A stretch of 44,752 nt of DNA from JAPXLN01 sp033809515 (GTDB taxonomy: Bacteria > Bacillota > Sulfobacillia > Fermentithermobacillales > Fermentithermobacillaceae), in the NCBI GenBank assembly GCA_033809515.1, contig JAPXLN010000014.1, positions 1 to 44,752 of the forward strand. The letters run 5' to 3'. Both the position numbers and the translations under genes were made by a program. Position 1 is the stretch's first letter; every line of letters begins with the position of its first letter. A model generated the notes under the pieces. The model saw only the letters and a list, made by a program, of their open reading frames with translations. It searched no databases and was not told where the DNA came from. Positions 16,209 through 24,413 of this stretch are shown piece by piece.

Positions 16209-16463
16209 CTACGGTCTCGCTCCCGGTGGCCAGAAAACTATGCCAACTGCTCCATAGAGCATTCCGGCCAGGGCCGAATAGCGAATAAAGCGGGCAAAGA
16301 CAGAGAGAAAGGACCTGTCCAGACTCGCATTAGCCATGGTTACTTGAACCGGCAACCGGGAAGCTCCTTCCAGGAAGGAGCAAGTGAGGGCTGAAAGCAG
16401 GAAAACAAGAAAGGACATAAGAACTATTATCCATGCAAGATCCTTGTCCCGTTGGCAGTTCAT
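16209..16463 (-). CDS. Small two-helix membrane protein, unknown
   Basis: The 84-residue protein has two hydrophobic stretches, WIIVLMSFLVFLLSALTCSF (about 11-30) and YSALAGMLYGAVGIVFW (about 62-78), joined by a polar loop, so it is probably an integral membrane protein. I do not recognise a family. The evidence that it is real is a consensus AGGAGG seven bases before the ATG. It is divergent from the cobalamin riboswitch and btuFCD genes and convergent with the nicotinate phosphoribosyltransferase gene, standing alone on its strand. Whether it has any link to cobalamin uptake is unknown. Confidence 0.65.
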   Translation of the reverse strand: MNCQRDKDLAWIIVLMSFLVFLLSALTCSFLEGASRLPVQVTMANASLDRSFLSVFARFIRYSALAGMLYGAVGIVFWPPGARP

Positions 16464-16544
16464 GTTCTATCCTCCTGAGGACTGTTAAGGACAGTATTCC
16501 AAGAGGGAGGCACAGATAAACGGGTGAGGCAATTGAATAGGTCC

Positions 16545-16765
16545 AGCGTTTGGGTGCCCGTAAGGGAGAATAGGGAAGTCCGGTGAAGCAAAAAGCTGTC
16601 TTGTAGACCCTGTTAAGGGAGCATAAAGACGGCCCCAGTGCAAATCCGGCGCGGCGCCGCCACTGTTACCGGGGAGCCGCTTCCATCAGCCACTGAAGCT
16701 TGTGAAGCTTTGGGAAGGCGGAAGCGCCAGGATCCGGGAGCCAGGAGACCTGCCTGAACGTTCCG
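16545..16765 (+). ncRNA. Cobalamin (B12) riboswitch
   Basis: The leader of the btuFCD-type operon has the order of conserved blocks of the cobalamin aptamer: GGTGCCCGTAAGGGAGAATA then GGGAAGTCCGGTG near 16590-16605; AGTGCAAATCCGGCGCGGCG followed by CCGCCACTG near 16637-16665; and AGCCAGGAGACCTGCC near 16740-16755. It should bind adenosylcobalamin or a related form and lower expression of the importer. The expression platform is not certain; a perfect hairpin at 16840-16860 just before the btuF ribosome site is a candidate part of it. Confidence 0.95.
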
Positions 16766-16839
16766 TTACCTGACCTTCGAGCGAAAGGGGGGGACGTTTT
16801 GGTTTACAGACCCGTACCTTGATTCCGGTTATATTGCGA

Positions 16840-16860
16840 GGGTCACAGATCCTGTGACCC
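16840..16860 (+). promoter_or_regulatory. Hairpin before btuF ribosome site
   Basis: GGGTCACAG and CTGTGACCC form a perfect 9-bp stem with a 3-nt loop, 12 bases before the GGGAGG of btuF. There is no T-run, so this is not an ordinary terminator. It could work with the riboswitch by controlling access to the ribosome site. Confidence 0.5.
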
Positions 16861-16882
16861 CCAGCTCAAGATGGGAGGTTCT

Positions 16883-17836
16883 TTGGCGTCAATGACTACG
16901 AACAAGAAACATCCACAAAAATCAGGAATGAGAGGCCTGGCCAGGGTCGCCATGCCTGCAATGGCAGTGATCATGCTGACAGTGATGCTGACCGGGGCTC
17001 TTTTGCTATCCGGGTGCAGCCGTACAAAGACCTACAAAGACGGACTCGGCTCCGAGATCAAGGTCAAGGGGATTCCCAAGAGGATAGTCTCCCTTTCACC
17101 TGCGCATACCGAAACACTGTTTGTCATGGGAGTAGGAGACAGGATTGTGGGAGTTTCTGACTTCTGCAACCGGCCTCCGCAAGCTGCCGACATCGAGAAG
17201 GTAGGCGATGCGTTTAACCTGAACCTGGAGAAACTCGTGTCCCTAAAGCCCGACCTGGTAATATGTCCGGGGACCAAGGATTTCGTGTCTGAGTCCGTTA
17301 AGGAAGTGCAAAGGGCGGGGCTCACAGCTTACGTTTCGGGGCCAAGCACCATACAGGAGGTCCTTGACGACATCGAGAATCTGTCCAAGATCCTAGGTGC
17401 TGAAAAGGCAGGAAAGCGCATGGTCGGCGATATTGAGAGTGAGCTCGCTGCGCTATCTAAGTTGCATGAAGGCGAAAAGATCCCTACGGTGTTTTTGTGT
17501 GTAGACTCAGACCTCTGGACCGTAGGCCCCAACTCCTTTATGAACGGCCTTCTGAAAGCCGGCGGTGGGAAGAATATAATCGAAGACGAAAGCCTTCAGT
17601 ATTTTCAGATCAGCATGGAGGAGCTTCTCGTAAAGGACCCTGACGTGATCCTTATCACCATACCTGAGGATCAGGCGGCCCCTCTTCTAACCCGGCCGGG
17701 GTGGCAGTCTCTGACCGCCGTCAAGGAAGACAGAGTGCATTTTGTCGATGGCGATCTGGTATCCCGCCCAGGCTTTTCTCTGGTGTATGGCGTTCAGGAA
17801 CTCGTGCGTGTGCTTCATCCTAATACAGGTAAGTAG
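16883..17836 (+). CDS. btuF: Cobalamin ABC transporter substrate-binding lipoprotein
   Basis: This helical-backbone (class III) periplasmic-binding-type lipoprotein has a signal ending in the lipobox LLSGC, and the BtuF/FhuD core with RIVSLSPAHTETLFVMGVGDRIVGVSDFCN and LKPDLVICPG. The family alone could also bind heme or siderophores; the riboswitch directly upstream argues for cobalamin or a precursor. The start is uncertain: ATG 16871 would place the GGAGG inside the gene, so TTG 16883 or ATG 16892 is more likely. It is the first gene of a three-gene importer. Confidence 0.9.
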   Translation: MASMTTNKKHPQKSGMRGLARVAMPAMAVIMLTVMLTGALLLSGCSRTKTYKDGLGSEIKVKGIPKRIVSLSPAHTETLFVMGVGDRIVGVSDFCNRPPQAADIEKVGDAFNLNLEKLVSLKPDLVICPGTKDFVSESVKEVQRAGLTAYVSGPSTIQEVLDDIENLSKILGAEKAGKRMVGDIESELAALSKLHEGEKIPTVFLCVDSDLWTVGPNSFMNGLLKAGGGKNIIEDESLQYFQISMEELLVKDPDVILITIPEDQAAPLLTRPGWQSLTAVKEDRVHFVDGDLVSRPGFSLVYGVQELVRVLHPNTGK

Positions 17837-17848
17837 GAAAGCAGGGTC

Positions 17849-18880
17849 GTGATTCCTTCGGCAAGGGGAAACAGGCCTGAGCGTTTGGCAGTGGTTCTTG
17901 GCCTCGTGCTTGCGCTGGGCATTGTCCTGGGAGTGTCCCTGGGCGCGGTGAGGCTGCCTGTTAAAGAGGCTTTTCGAGGGTTGTTGGGTGGACCTGCTAG
18001 GGCTCAGGAAACTTGCGACACAGCCGGCCTCATAATATGGACCCTCAGGTTTCCCAGGGTTCTGCTCGCCATGGTCGAAGGGGCAGCATTGGCCGGAGCC
18101 GGTGCTGTTATGCAAGGGCTGTTTCGCAATCCCATGGCCGACCCATACGTCCTCGGAGTTTCATCGGGGGCGTCTCTAGGTGCCGTGGTGGGGTTGATAT
18201 TTGGGGTGGGCAGGGCCTTGGGGCTATGGGCCTTGCCTGCCCTAGCTTTTGCCGGGGCCATGGCGTCTACCGGTGCCGTCTACTCCATGGCCACCCACAG
18301 AGGCCGGACGGACACGTGGACTTTGCTCTTGTCGGGCATAGCGATTTCCAGCCTCATCTCTTCGGTCATCGCTTTTTTGATGGTCCTATCCAGAGAGAGG
18401 GTTGACGAGATTGTGTTTTGGACAATGGGTACTTTATCCAGGGCAACATGGTCGTCAGTTATCTGGTCATTTGTCTATACGGTCCCCGGTTTGGCGGTGC
18501 TTTGCTTCTATGCCAGGGATCTTAACGCCATGTCCTTTGGGGAAGAGCCTGCGTTCCATATGGGCGTCCCTGTAGAGAAGACCAAGAGGACCCTTCTTTG
18601 GACGGCTTCTCTGGTAACCGCCGGGGGAGTGGCCTTCACAGGGCCCATAGGCTTCGTAGGGTTAATCGTTCCCCATGTTGTACGGCTGCTTGCAGGTCCA
18701 GACCACCGGTGGCTTTTGCCCTTGTCCGCCCTGTTAGGCGGCAACACCCTTCTTTTCGCCGACCTCCTTGCCCGGACCATCGCGCCTCCCAGGGAGATAC
18801 CCGTAGGAGTCATTACGTCACTGTTTGGCGCGCCTTTCTTCCTGCGCCTTCTGTTCAAGACACGAAGGGGAAGGGGGTAG
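17849..18880 (+). CDS. btuC: Cobalamin ABC transporter permease (FecCD family)
   Basis: The 343-residue integral membrane protein of the FecCD/BtuC family has about ten helices. Typical segments are FRNPMADPYVLGVSSGASLGAV, near the ATPase-coupling loop, and GPIGFVGLIVPHVVRLLAGPDHR and APPREIPVGVITSLFGAPFFL at the C-terminus. It should form the homodimeric channel for the BtuF substrate. The start is GTG 17849, 12 bp after the btuF stop. Confidence 0.95.
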   Translation: MIPSARGNRPERLAVVLGLVLALGIVLGVSLGAVRLPVKEAFRGLLGGPARAQETCDTAGLIIWTLRFPRVLLAMVEGAALAGAGAVMQGLFRNPMADPYVLGVSSGASLGAVVGLIFGVGRALGLWALPALAFAGAMASTGAVYSMATHRGRTDTWTLLLSGIAISSLISSVIAFLMVLSRERVDEIVFWTMGTLSRATWSSVIWSFVYTVPGLAVLCFYARDLNAMSFGEEPAFHMGVPVEKTKRTLLWTASLVTAGGVAFTGPIGFVGLIVPHVVRLLAGPDHRWLLPLSALLGGNTLLFADLLARTIAPPREIPVGVITSLFGAPFFLRLLFKTRRGRG

Positions 18881-18885
18881 AGCGC

Positions 18886-19713
18886 GTGGGTATGGCCGTA
18901 TCTGCAGGCATTAGCGTAAGAGATCTGTGCTTCGGCTACGGGCAGGGCCGCATCTTGCACAATCTGAACCTGGAAGTGGCAGAAGGTCAGCTGCTTGCCC
19001 TTGTAGGTCCCAATGGCGCAGGCAAGAGCACTCTCTTGAAGGTCATTTCCGGGTACCTTAAGCCTTCCCAGGGTCAGGTGCTTCTAGGCGGAACCGATGT
19101 ATCCGCCCTTTCCGACACGGAGCGCAGCCGGGTGGTTACCTACACCGGTGACGAACCGGATCCGGCCTTTGACTTCACAGTGGAAGAAACTGTACTTATG
19201 GGACGAACGGCGGTTCTAAGAAGAGGTCTTCTGCAACCTGGCCGTCAGAGTTCTCCGCAACGCGGGCCTTTTGCCGAACCGGACCTCGCCCGCCAGGCTA
19301 TGCAGGTCACAGGCGTCTACAGTCTCAAGGACAGGACCATCACTTCCCTATCCTCAGGGGAGAGACAGCGGGTCTACATCGCCCGCGCCATAGCTCAGGA
19401 CCCTCGTGTTTACCTGTTCGACGAACCTACGGCTCACCTGGATATGGCCTTCGAACTGGAGATCATGGAGGTTATAAAGGCCATGGCTCAAAATGCGGGG
19501 AAGACGGTGCTTGTGGTCCTTCACGACATCAACCTCGCTTTGCGGTATGCCTCCGAGGTGGTTTTCCTCAAGGACGGCAAGCTCGCACGCAAGGTTTCTC
19601 CGGCCGAGGTCACTCCAGACATCATCCGTCTTGTGTACGGAGTCAAAGCAGAGCTTGCAAGACACCCGATTCTAGGCTACCAAATGGTTATCCCCGTCAC
19701 TCCGGTACAATAG
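18886..19713 (+). CDS. btuD: Cobalamin ABC transporter ATP-binding protein
   Basis: This 275-residue ATPase has Walker A (GPNGAGKST), the signature LSSGERQRVYIARAIA, Walker B (VYLFDEPT) and the switch histidine in VVLHDINLAL. GTG 18886 lies eight bases after AAGGGGG and five bases after the btuC stop; the longer frame from 18598 would lie inside btuC. Between the Q-loop region and the signature is an extra polar stretch (GLLQPGRQSSPQRGPFAEP) not usual in BtuD or FhuC. It completes the importer. Confidence 0.94.
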   Translation: MGMAVSAGISVRDLCFGYGQGRILHNLNLEVAEGQLLALVGPNGAGKSTLLKVISGYLKPSQGQVLLGGTDVSALSDTERSRVVTYTGDEPDPAFDFTVEETVLMGRTAVLRRGLLQPGRQSSPQRGPFAEPDLARQAMQVTGVYSLKDRTITSLSSGERQRVYIARAIAQDPRVYLFDEPTAHLDMAFELEIMEVIKAMAQNAGKTVLVVLHDINLALRYASEVVFLKDGKLARKVSPAEVTPDIIRLVYGVKAELARHPILGYQMVIPVTPVQ

Positions 19714-19796
19714 CTCTTCCTTTTCTCGCCAGCTACTCCGCTCATCCTGGGGCCACAATCCGGTGGCTAGGCAAACGAGATAAGTTGGGCAAGATC

Positions 19797-19899
19797 GCGC
19801 AACTTAGCATGATCGGCTTGCGCGGTCAGTCTGGCCACGGTCGACTCGTCTGCGGGCAGGTTGCACGTGAGTAGGCTGCGCGTGATCAGGTGGCGCGGG
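19797..19899. repeat. Degenerate 15-bp tandem array at the btuD/pxpBC junction
   Basis: The best units are GGCAGGTTGCACGTG (19855), AGTAGGCTGCGCGTG (19870) and ATCAGGTGGCGCGGG (19885), which agree pairwise at 10-11 of 15 positions. A weaker 15-bp periodicity continues leftward to about 19797. The right end runs over the stop codon of the convergent 5-oxoprolinase gene (19886). No terminator with a T-run is seen in this convergent gap. Confidence 0.55.
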
Positions 19900-21586
19900 T
19901 GAACCGGACTCTGGCGCCAGGGCGAAGTTGGGCTGCCAGAGGCAGGTCTTCAGATACTACGCAGGCGATTCTGGGATAGCCTCCTGAGGTCTGAGCATCG
20001 CACATGAGAAGCAGAGGCCTTCCGTCAGGCGGCAGCTGGATTGTCCCGGGAACCACAGGCGAAGACAAAATTCCGCCGATTTTTGCGCTCAGCCGGCGGC
20101 CTTCGAGCCTGAGCCCCATACGATCTGATTCGGGACGTACTGTGTAAGCCTCCTGGCACAGGGCATCCAGAGTGCCCTCGCCAGCGGGGAAGGCGAGGCG
20201 GGCCCCATGGTGGTCTGTTTGTACGGGGATGGGGTGCACGGTCCTTTCCCCCTCACATTCAGGCCCGGGAATCACCCTGAGCGTTATTTCGGCATCTGAC
20301 ATTCTCTGAAGGATTGGCACAGGCCGTATGCAGGGGCTTGCCGGCATCGTTGTTGCGGGTGCTCCTGCCGATTTGTTGGCGATTGCCTGGTGATGGGGTG
20401 CCGGACCTACAGGAAGGGAGTCTCCCTTCCTAAGGCCTCGTCCGTGGAAGCCGCCGAAAGCTCCTCTTAGGTATGTGGACCTTGAGCCCAGGACCAGCGG
20501 CACGGGAATCCCGCCGGCTACGGCCAGGTAGCACCTGCAGCCCACAGACAGTGACCCTATTTCGATTTCAGCTCCTGCAGGCACGAAGATAGGTTGGTTC
20601 ATGGGCACTTCGCTGCCGTTGACGGTGATGGCTGCAAGGGAGCCTGTGACAGCTACGGTCATGTCCAGGTTTGCCCTGAGCCTGGGGCCAAGGAGGGTGA
20701 TCTCTAGCGCCGCGTGGTTTGGATGGTTTCCGCAAAGGGAGTTGGCCAGGTGGTAGGATTGCAGGTCGGCAGCGCCTGACACCGGGACCCCCAGGTGTCT
20801 GTATCCGAAGCGACCTTCGTCGACCACCAGGGTAAGGAACCCGGGCGCCTGGACGGTCAGACCCTGAACCGTAAGGCTCGGGGCGGCTGTGCCGGAAGGT
20901 TCCCTGGAATCTCCTGAAGGTGCTGTGTGTGACACGGGGACGAAGCGCACCATATCGCCTGGTCTGAGAAGCGAGGGTTCCTTGGCGAAGGGCGAGAACA
21001 GGCTGATGTCTGTGTGGCCGATAAGGCGCCATCCGCCGGGAGCTTCTGACGGGTAGATGCCTGTCTGGTTTCCGCCTATTCCTACAGATCCTGCAGGGAC
21101 CTGCTTTCTGGGTTCATCCATCCTTGGGAGCGCAATGCTTTCGTCCATGCCCCCGAGGTAGGGGAAGCCTGGCGTGAAGCCTATCATGTAGACTCTGTAT
21201 GTACGTTCTGTATGACGCCTAACCAGTTCGTCAGGGGAAATCCCCATACGGCCGGCTGCCCAGGTCAGGTCGGGCCCTCCTTCTCCACCGTATACTACGG
21301 GTATGTCAACGGCCCTCGGCGTGCTAAGCTCCTGGTCCGGGCAAGATGCAGCCTGGGTGAGAGCTTCTCTGACGAGTTCCTGAACGTAGGTTGCTCTTAC
21401 CTGCTCCGGGTCAAAATGCACGGCAATAGATGCGTAGGCCGGCTGTACCTCTCCTATCCCTGGGATTTGAGCTGTCTCTATGGCCTGCGCCAACCGGATG
21501 GCAAGGTTGTTCACCTCAGGTGAGATCTTGTTCGATAGTGTAACGCATACTGCCTTGTCGCCTAGCATTGAGAAAACCGGTTCCAT
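19886..21586 (-). CDS. 5-oxoprolinase subunits B and C, fused (PxpB-PxpC)
   Basis: The 566-residue protein fuses the KipI-type subunit B (about residues 1-230; VYMIGFTPGFPYLGGMDE, PAGSVGIGGNQTGIYPSEAP, GWRLIGHTD) to the KipA-type subunit C (about 245-566; LTLVVDEGRFGYRHLGVPVSG, AALEITLLGP, GSRSTYLRGAFGGFHGRGL, DAQTSGGYPRIACV). With PxpA it should open 5-oxoproline to glutamate using ATP. The two subunits are separate genes in many bacteria; fused versions are known. The joining region (SHTAPSGDSREPSGTAAP) is low-complexity. GGAGGG precedes the ATG, 21 bp after pxpA. Confidence 0.93.
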   Translation of the reverse strand: MEPVFSMLGDKAVCVTLSNKISPEVNNLAIRLAQAIETAQIPGIGEVQPAYASIAVHFDPEQVRATYVQELVREALTQAASCPDQELSTPRAVDIPVVYGGEGGPDLTWAAGRMGISPDELVRRHTERTYRVYMIGFTPGFPYLGGMDESIALPRMDEPRKQVPAGSVGIGGNQTGIYPSEAPGGWRLIGHTDISLFSPFAKEPSLLRPGDMVRFVPVSHTAPSGDSREPSGTAAPSLTVQGLTVQAPGFLTLVVDEGRFGYRHLGVPVSGAADLQSYHLANSLCGNHPNHAALEITLLGPRLRANLDMTVAVTGSLAAITVNGSEVPMNQPIFVPAGAEIEIGSLSVGCRCYLAVAGGIPVPLVLGSRSTYLRGAFGGFHGRGLRKGDSLPVGPAPHHQAIANKSAGAPATTMPASPCIRPVPILQRMSDAEITLRVIPGPECEGERTVHPIPVQTDHHGARLAFPAGEGTLDALCQEAYTVRPESDRMGLRLEGRRLSAKIGGILSSPVVPGTIQLPPDGRPLLLMCDAQTSGGYPRIACVVSEDLPLAAQLRPGARVRFTRAT

Positions 21587-21607
21587 TGAGTAACCCTCCG
21601 TTTTGTA

Positions 21608-22363
21608 CTAAGCTAGAGAAGCGATTGATATGCGTGCTTCCTCCAGATGCTGTCTCACAGCCTGGGCTATAATCTCCGCACCGGGTGTATCTCCGTGAAT
21701 GCATATTGTGTCCACCGATAGGTGGAGTTCGCTGCCTTCCACTGAGCAGAAGGTTTCCCCCAGGACCATTCTTACGGCTCGTCCGGCAATCTCCAGGACA
21801 TCTGTAATGACTGCACCCGGCTGTGTCCGGCTGACCAGCGTGCCATCAGAATGGTACGCTCTGTCACAGTATCCCTCAGAAGCAAAGGGGATCCCCACTT
21901 TTGTGGCAGCTTCCTTCACCAGCGAGCCTGCAAGGCCTACGAGTATCAGGTTCTCAGAAGCTCGAGCTGTCCCTCTGGCCACTGCCAGGGCAATGGACTC
22001 ATCTCTTGCTGCCAGGTTGTAGAGTGCCCCGTGGGGTTTGACGTGGGTGAGACTCTTGTTCTTTGACTCAGCAAAGACTCTCAAGCTGCCTATTTGATAA
22101 AGCACATAGTTTTCAATCTCTTTCGGGGACATACCTAGGTTTCGCCTTCCGAATCCTTGAATGTCGGGGAAACCCGGGTGTGCCCCGGGGGCTACGCCTT
22201 TTTGGATGCAGATGTCCATGACTCTGTTCATGACCAGTGGATCGCCGGCGTGCATTCCGCATGCGATATTAGCTGACGAAACCCAGTCAAATAGCTCGTC
22301 GCTTCCTAGCTGCCACCTTCCGAAGCTTTCACCTGCGTCGGTATTAAGGTCGATACGTTTCAC
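21608..22363 (-). CDS. pxpA: 5-oxoprolinase subunit A (LamB/YcsF family)
   Basis: The 251-residue protein begins with the family signature DLNTDAGESFGRW, followed by SANIACGMHAGDP, GVAPGAHPGFPD, HVKPHGALYN and IHGDTPGA. It works with the fused PxpBC encoded directly downstream to hydrolyse 5-oxoproline, a metabolic damage product of glutamine and glutamate, to glutamate. The start is GTG, eight bases after AGAGGAGG. Confidence 0.95.
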   Translation of the reverse strand: MKRIDLNTDAGESFGRWQLGSDELFDWVSSANIACGMHAGDPLVMNRVMDICIQKGVAPGAHPGFPDIQGFGRRNLGMSPKEIENYVLYQIGSLRVFAESKNKSLTHVKPHGALYNLAARDESIALAVARGTARASENLILVGLAGSLVKEAATKVGIPFASEGYCDRAYHSDGTLVSRTQPGAVITDVLEIAGRAVRMVLGETFCSVEGSELHLSVDTICIHGDTPGAEIIAQAVRQHLEEARISIASLA

Positions 22364-22540
22364 CTTTGAACGCCTCCTCTAAGCGCCGTGCCTGAGCGCT
22401 CCTTGCCAAAGGGCTCATGTTCTTTTCAACACAGGACCTCGAGTTTCCTCGTAGGGCGGCGGGATAAGGCAAGATTAGCAGGGTGTTGGGGAATCATCTG
22501 GTTAGGGAGACATCTGTCTTGAAGAAGGAAGGGATAAGCG

Positions 22541-23086
22541 TTGTCTTGGACTGGGAAAACTGTGCCACCTGCAGACGTTGAGCCATTGGGTTCCAGAAGG
22601 AAAAGATCGGGTTCACGCAAGACTCTAGAGCCGTATTTTGTGGGGCTCCTGGTAACTCTGGTATTTACCGTCGCATTGGTGCAGGGGCTTCTCCGTTACG
22701 ACGACATAAGAAGGGTCTTGAACAGCGCCATCCGCCTTGAGGGCGAACCGTTGAGCCGCGTGGTGCCGGGAGTCGAAAAGGCGGCGTACCCGTGGTTTGA
22801 CTGGCCCTTTCCCGAAGGGGCACACCAGACCTTTGTGTATTTTCGGTTCTTGTCTGAGCCACAGGGGAAAGTGTGGGCGATCAGAGATGGCAGGCCCGTG
22901 AAGGAGATTACCCCTGATGACGGTGTGGTAACCTGTGCAGAAGGCGAGATCCTGGAGGTGCTGATTGAGAAGGGAGAGGTACGCCTTGTGGTGTCGGATA
23001 CGGCGCCAAATCTGCTTTTTCCCTCCGTCAGCACTCTGGTTAGCGGTTCAGGCCGCATATTGGTGGGTGCAGTTGAAACTCGTTGA
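22541..23086 (+). CDS. Unrecognised single-pass membrane protein
   Basis: I do not recognise this 181-residue protein. It has a basic N-terminus (SRRKRSGSRK), one membrane helix (YFVGLLVTLVFTVALVQGLL, about 32-51) and an extracytoplasmic domain of about 130 residues with predicted beta strands (YFRFLSEPQGKVWAIRDG, EILEVLIEKGEVRLVVSD). The start is TTG 22541 after GGAAGGG. It overlaps cmk by four bases and heads the cmk-plsC-ispH gene group, so it is probably co-transcribed with lipid and nucleotide genes. Function unknown. Confidence 0.75.
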   Translation: MSWTGKTVPPADVEPLGSRRKRSGSRKTLEPYFVGLLVTLVFTVALVQGLLRYDDIRRVLNSAIRLEGEPLSRVVPGVEKAAYPWFDWPFPEGAHQTFVYFRFLSEPQGKVWAIRDGRPVKEITPDDGVVTCAEGEILEVLIEKGEVRLVVSDTAPNLLFPSVSTLVSGSGRILVGAVETR

Positions 23087-23829
23087 AGGATATTGTGTCG
23101 CCTGCAAAGAACCTAGCATGTATGACAGAACCATGGGCGGGGAGCTCAAGGAAGCTCCAGGTTGCTATAGATGGTCCGGCCGGTTCCGGTAAAAGCACGG
23201 TGGCGAAGAGAGTTGCCCGCGCCCTCGGGTACCTTTATTTGGATACAGGAGCTATGTACCGTGCCCTGGCTGTTACTGCAATGGAGCGAGGCATATCACT
23301 TGACCATCATGATGCCCTTGGCGAAATGTCCCGTCTTGTGAAGATCGATGTCAGGGACGAAGACGGCCTTTTCCGGGTCTGGGTTGACGGCAAAGAACTC
23401 ACGGACAAGCTGAGGGGTTCCAGGACAGACCAAGCTGTTAAAGTTCTGGCAATGGTCAAGCCTGTCCGGGAGGCCCTGGTATCCCTTCAGCGGGCCATGG
23501 CAGATTCGGGTGGCGTTGTCATGGAAGGCAGGGACATAACCAGCGTGGTAATGCCCAGGGCTGAGGTCAAGGTCTTTCTGACGGCAAAACCGAGGGAGAG
23601 GGCGCGGAGGCGCTGGCAGCAGATGCAGCAGCACGGCATGGATGTCCCATGGGAAGTGGTTCTTGGGGATCTTGTTTCTCGGGATAACAAGGATCTTGAG
23701 CGGGATTGGGGGAAGCTGGTAAGGGTTGAGGATGCTGTGGTTGTCGATACGTCCGGCAAGACAATAGACGAGACTTGCGTCGAGATATTGGCGCTATGCG
23801 AGGCGAGGGCGGCTTGCTGTACGGACTAA
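23083..23829 (+). CDS. cmk: Cytidylate kinase
   Basis: This protein is CMP/dCMP kinase: P-loop GPAGSGKST, the CMP-binding DTGAMYRA, VVMEGRDITSVVMPRA and the lid region LTAKPRERARRR. It phosphorylates CMP and dCMP for nucleic acid and CDP-lipid synthesis. The start is uncertain. TTG 23083 overlaps the upstream stop but has no good ribosome site, and ATG 23122 also lacks one. The family normally begins directly before QVAIDGPAG, so the first about 25 residues may be translated but are not conserved. It overlaps plsC. Confidence 0.94.
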   Translation: MKDIVSPAKNLACMTEPWAGSSRKLQVAIDGPAGSGKSTVAKRVARALGYLYLDTGAMYRALAVTAMERGISLDHHDALGEMSRLVKIDVRDEDGLFRVWVDGKELTDKLRGSRTDQAVKVLAMVKPVREALVSLQRAMADSGGVVMEGRDITSVVMPRAEVKVFLTAKPRERARRRWQQMQQHGMDVPWEVVLGDLVSRDNKDLERDWGKLVRVEDAVVVDTSGKTIDETCVEILALCEARAACCTD

Positions 23830-24413
23830 TGAAGGTTCTTGTAACGGTCGCTGTTAAGATCATGTTTGATGTCAGAGTTATAGGGGCAGATAACGTTCCC
23901 GAAACGGGGCCGGTTGTCCTTTGCTCCAACCACACGTCCTGGTGGGATCCCCCTCTGATAGCGTGTGTCATCAAACGCCCGGTTCATTTCATGGCGAAAA
24001 AGGAACTTTTTCAGAATCAGTTTGTGGCTAAGGTGTTATATCGCGTAAATGCTTTTCCTGTTAACCGTTCTAGGGCTGACGTCGGAGCCATAAAGCAAGC
24101 TCTTCGTGTTCTTAATGATGGAAACGTGCTCGGAGTATTCCCTGAAGGGACAAGGGCGAAGTCGTCAAATGGCCCATCGGAGATGCACGCTGGAGCTGCT
24201 CTGTTGTCATTGAAGGCTGACGCTCCCGTCGTGCCGGTGGCAATCAGAGGCGACTACGGCTTCAGGAGCAAGGTACTGGTATCTGTTGGAGAGCCCTTCG
24301 GGCTGGAAGCAGGAAACGGCCGGTTGTCCAGGGATGTTCAAGAGGGTACCAAAGTGATAGCTCAGGCCATTTCTGATCTTTGGAACGCACCGGACCCAGA
24401 GGAGGTGGCCTGA
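23796..24413 (+). CDS. plsC: 1-acyl-sn-glycerol-3-phosphate acyltransferase
   Basis: PlsC transfers an acyl chain to lysophosphatidic acid to give phosphatidic acid at the membrane. The catalytic HX4D motif is in NHTSWWDP, followed by FMAKKELF and FPEGTRA. An N-terminal amphipathic or hydrophobic stretch is GLMKVLVTVAVKIMF. The frame is open from TTG 23775; ATG 23796 and ATG 23829 (which overlaps the cmk stop as TAATG) are the more likely starts, and none has a strong ribosome site. PlsY and GpsA, which supply its substrate, are encoded 10 kb downstream. Confidence 0.92.
   Translation: MRGEGGLLYGLMKVLVTVAVKIMFDVRVIGADNVPETGPVVLCSNHTSWWDPPLIACVIKRPVHFMAKKELFQNQFVAKVLYRVNAFPVNRSRADVGAIKQALRVLNDGNVLGVFPEGTRAKSSNGPSEMHAGAALLSLKADAPVVPVAIRGDYGFRSKVLVSVGEPFGLEAGNGRLSRDVQEGTKVIAQAISDLWNAPDPEEVA

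Noticed and set aside
20568..21032. 154-codon minus-strand frame
   Set aside because: Out of frame within the PxpBC gene and Arg/Pro-rich; shadow.
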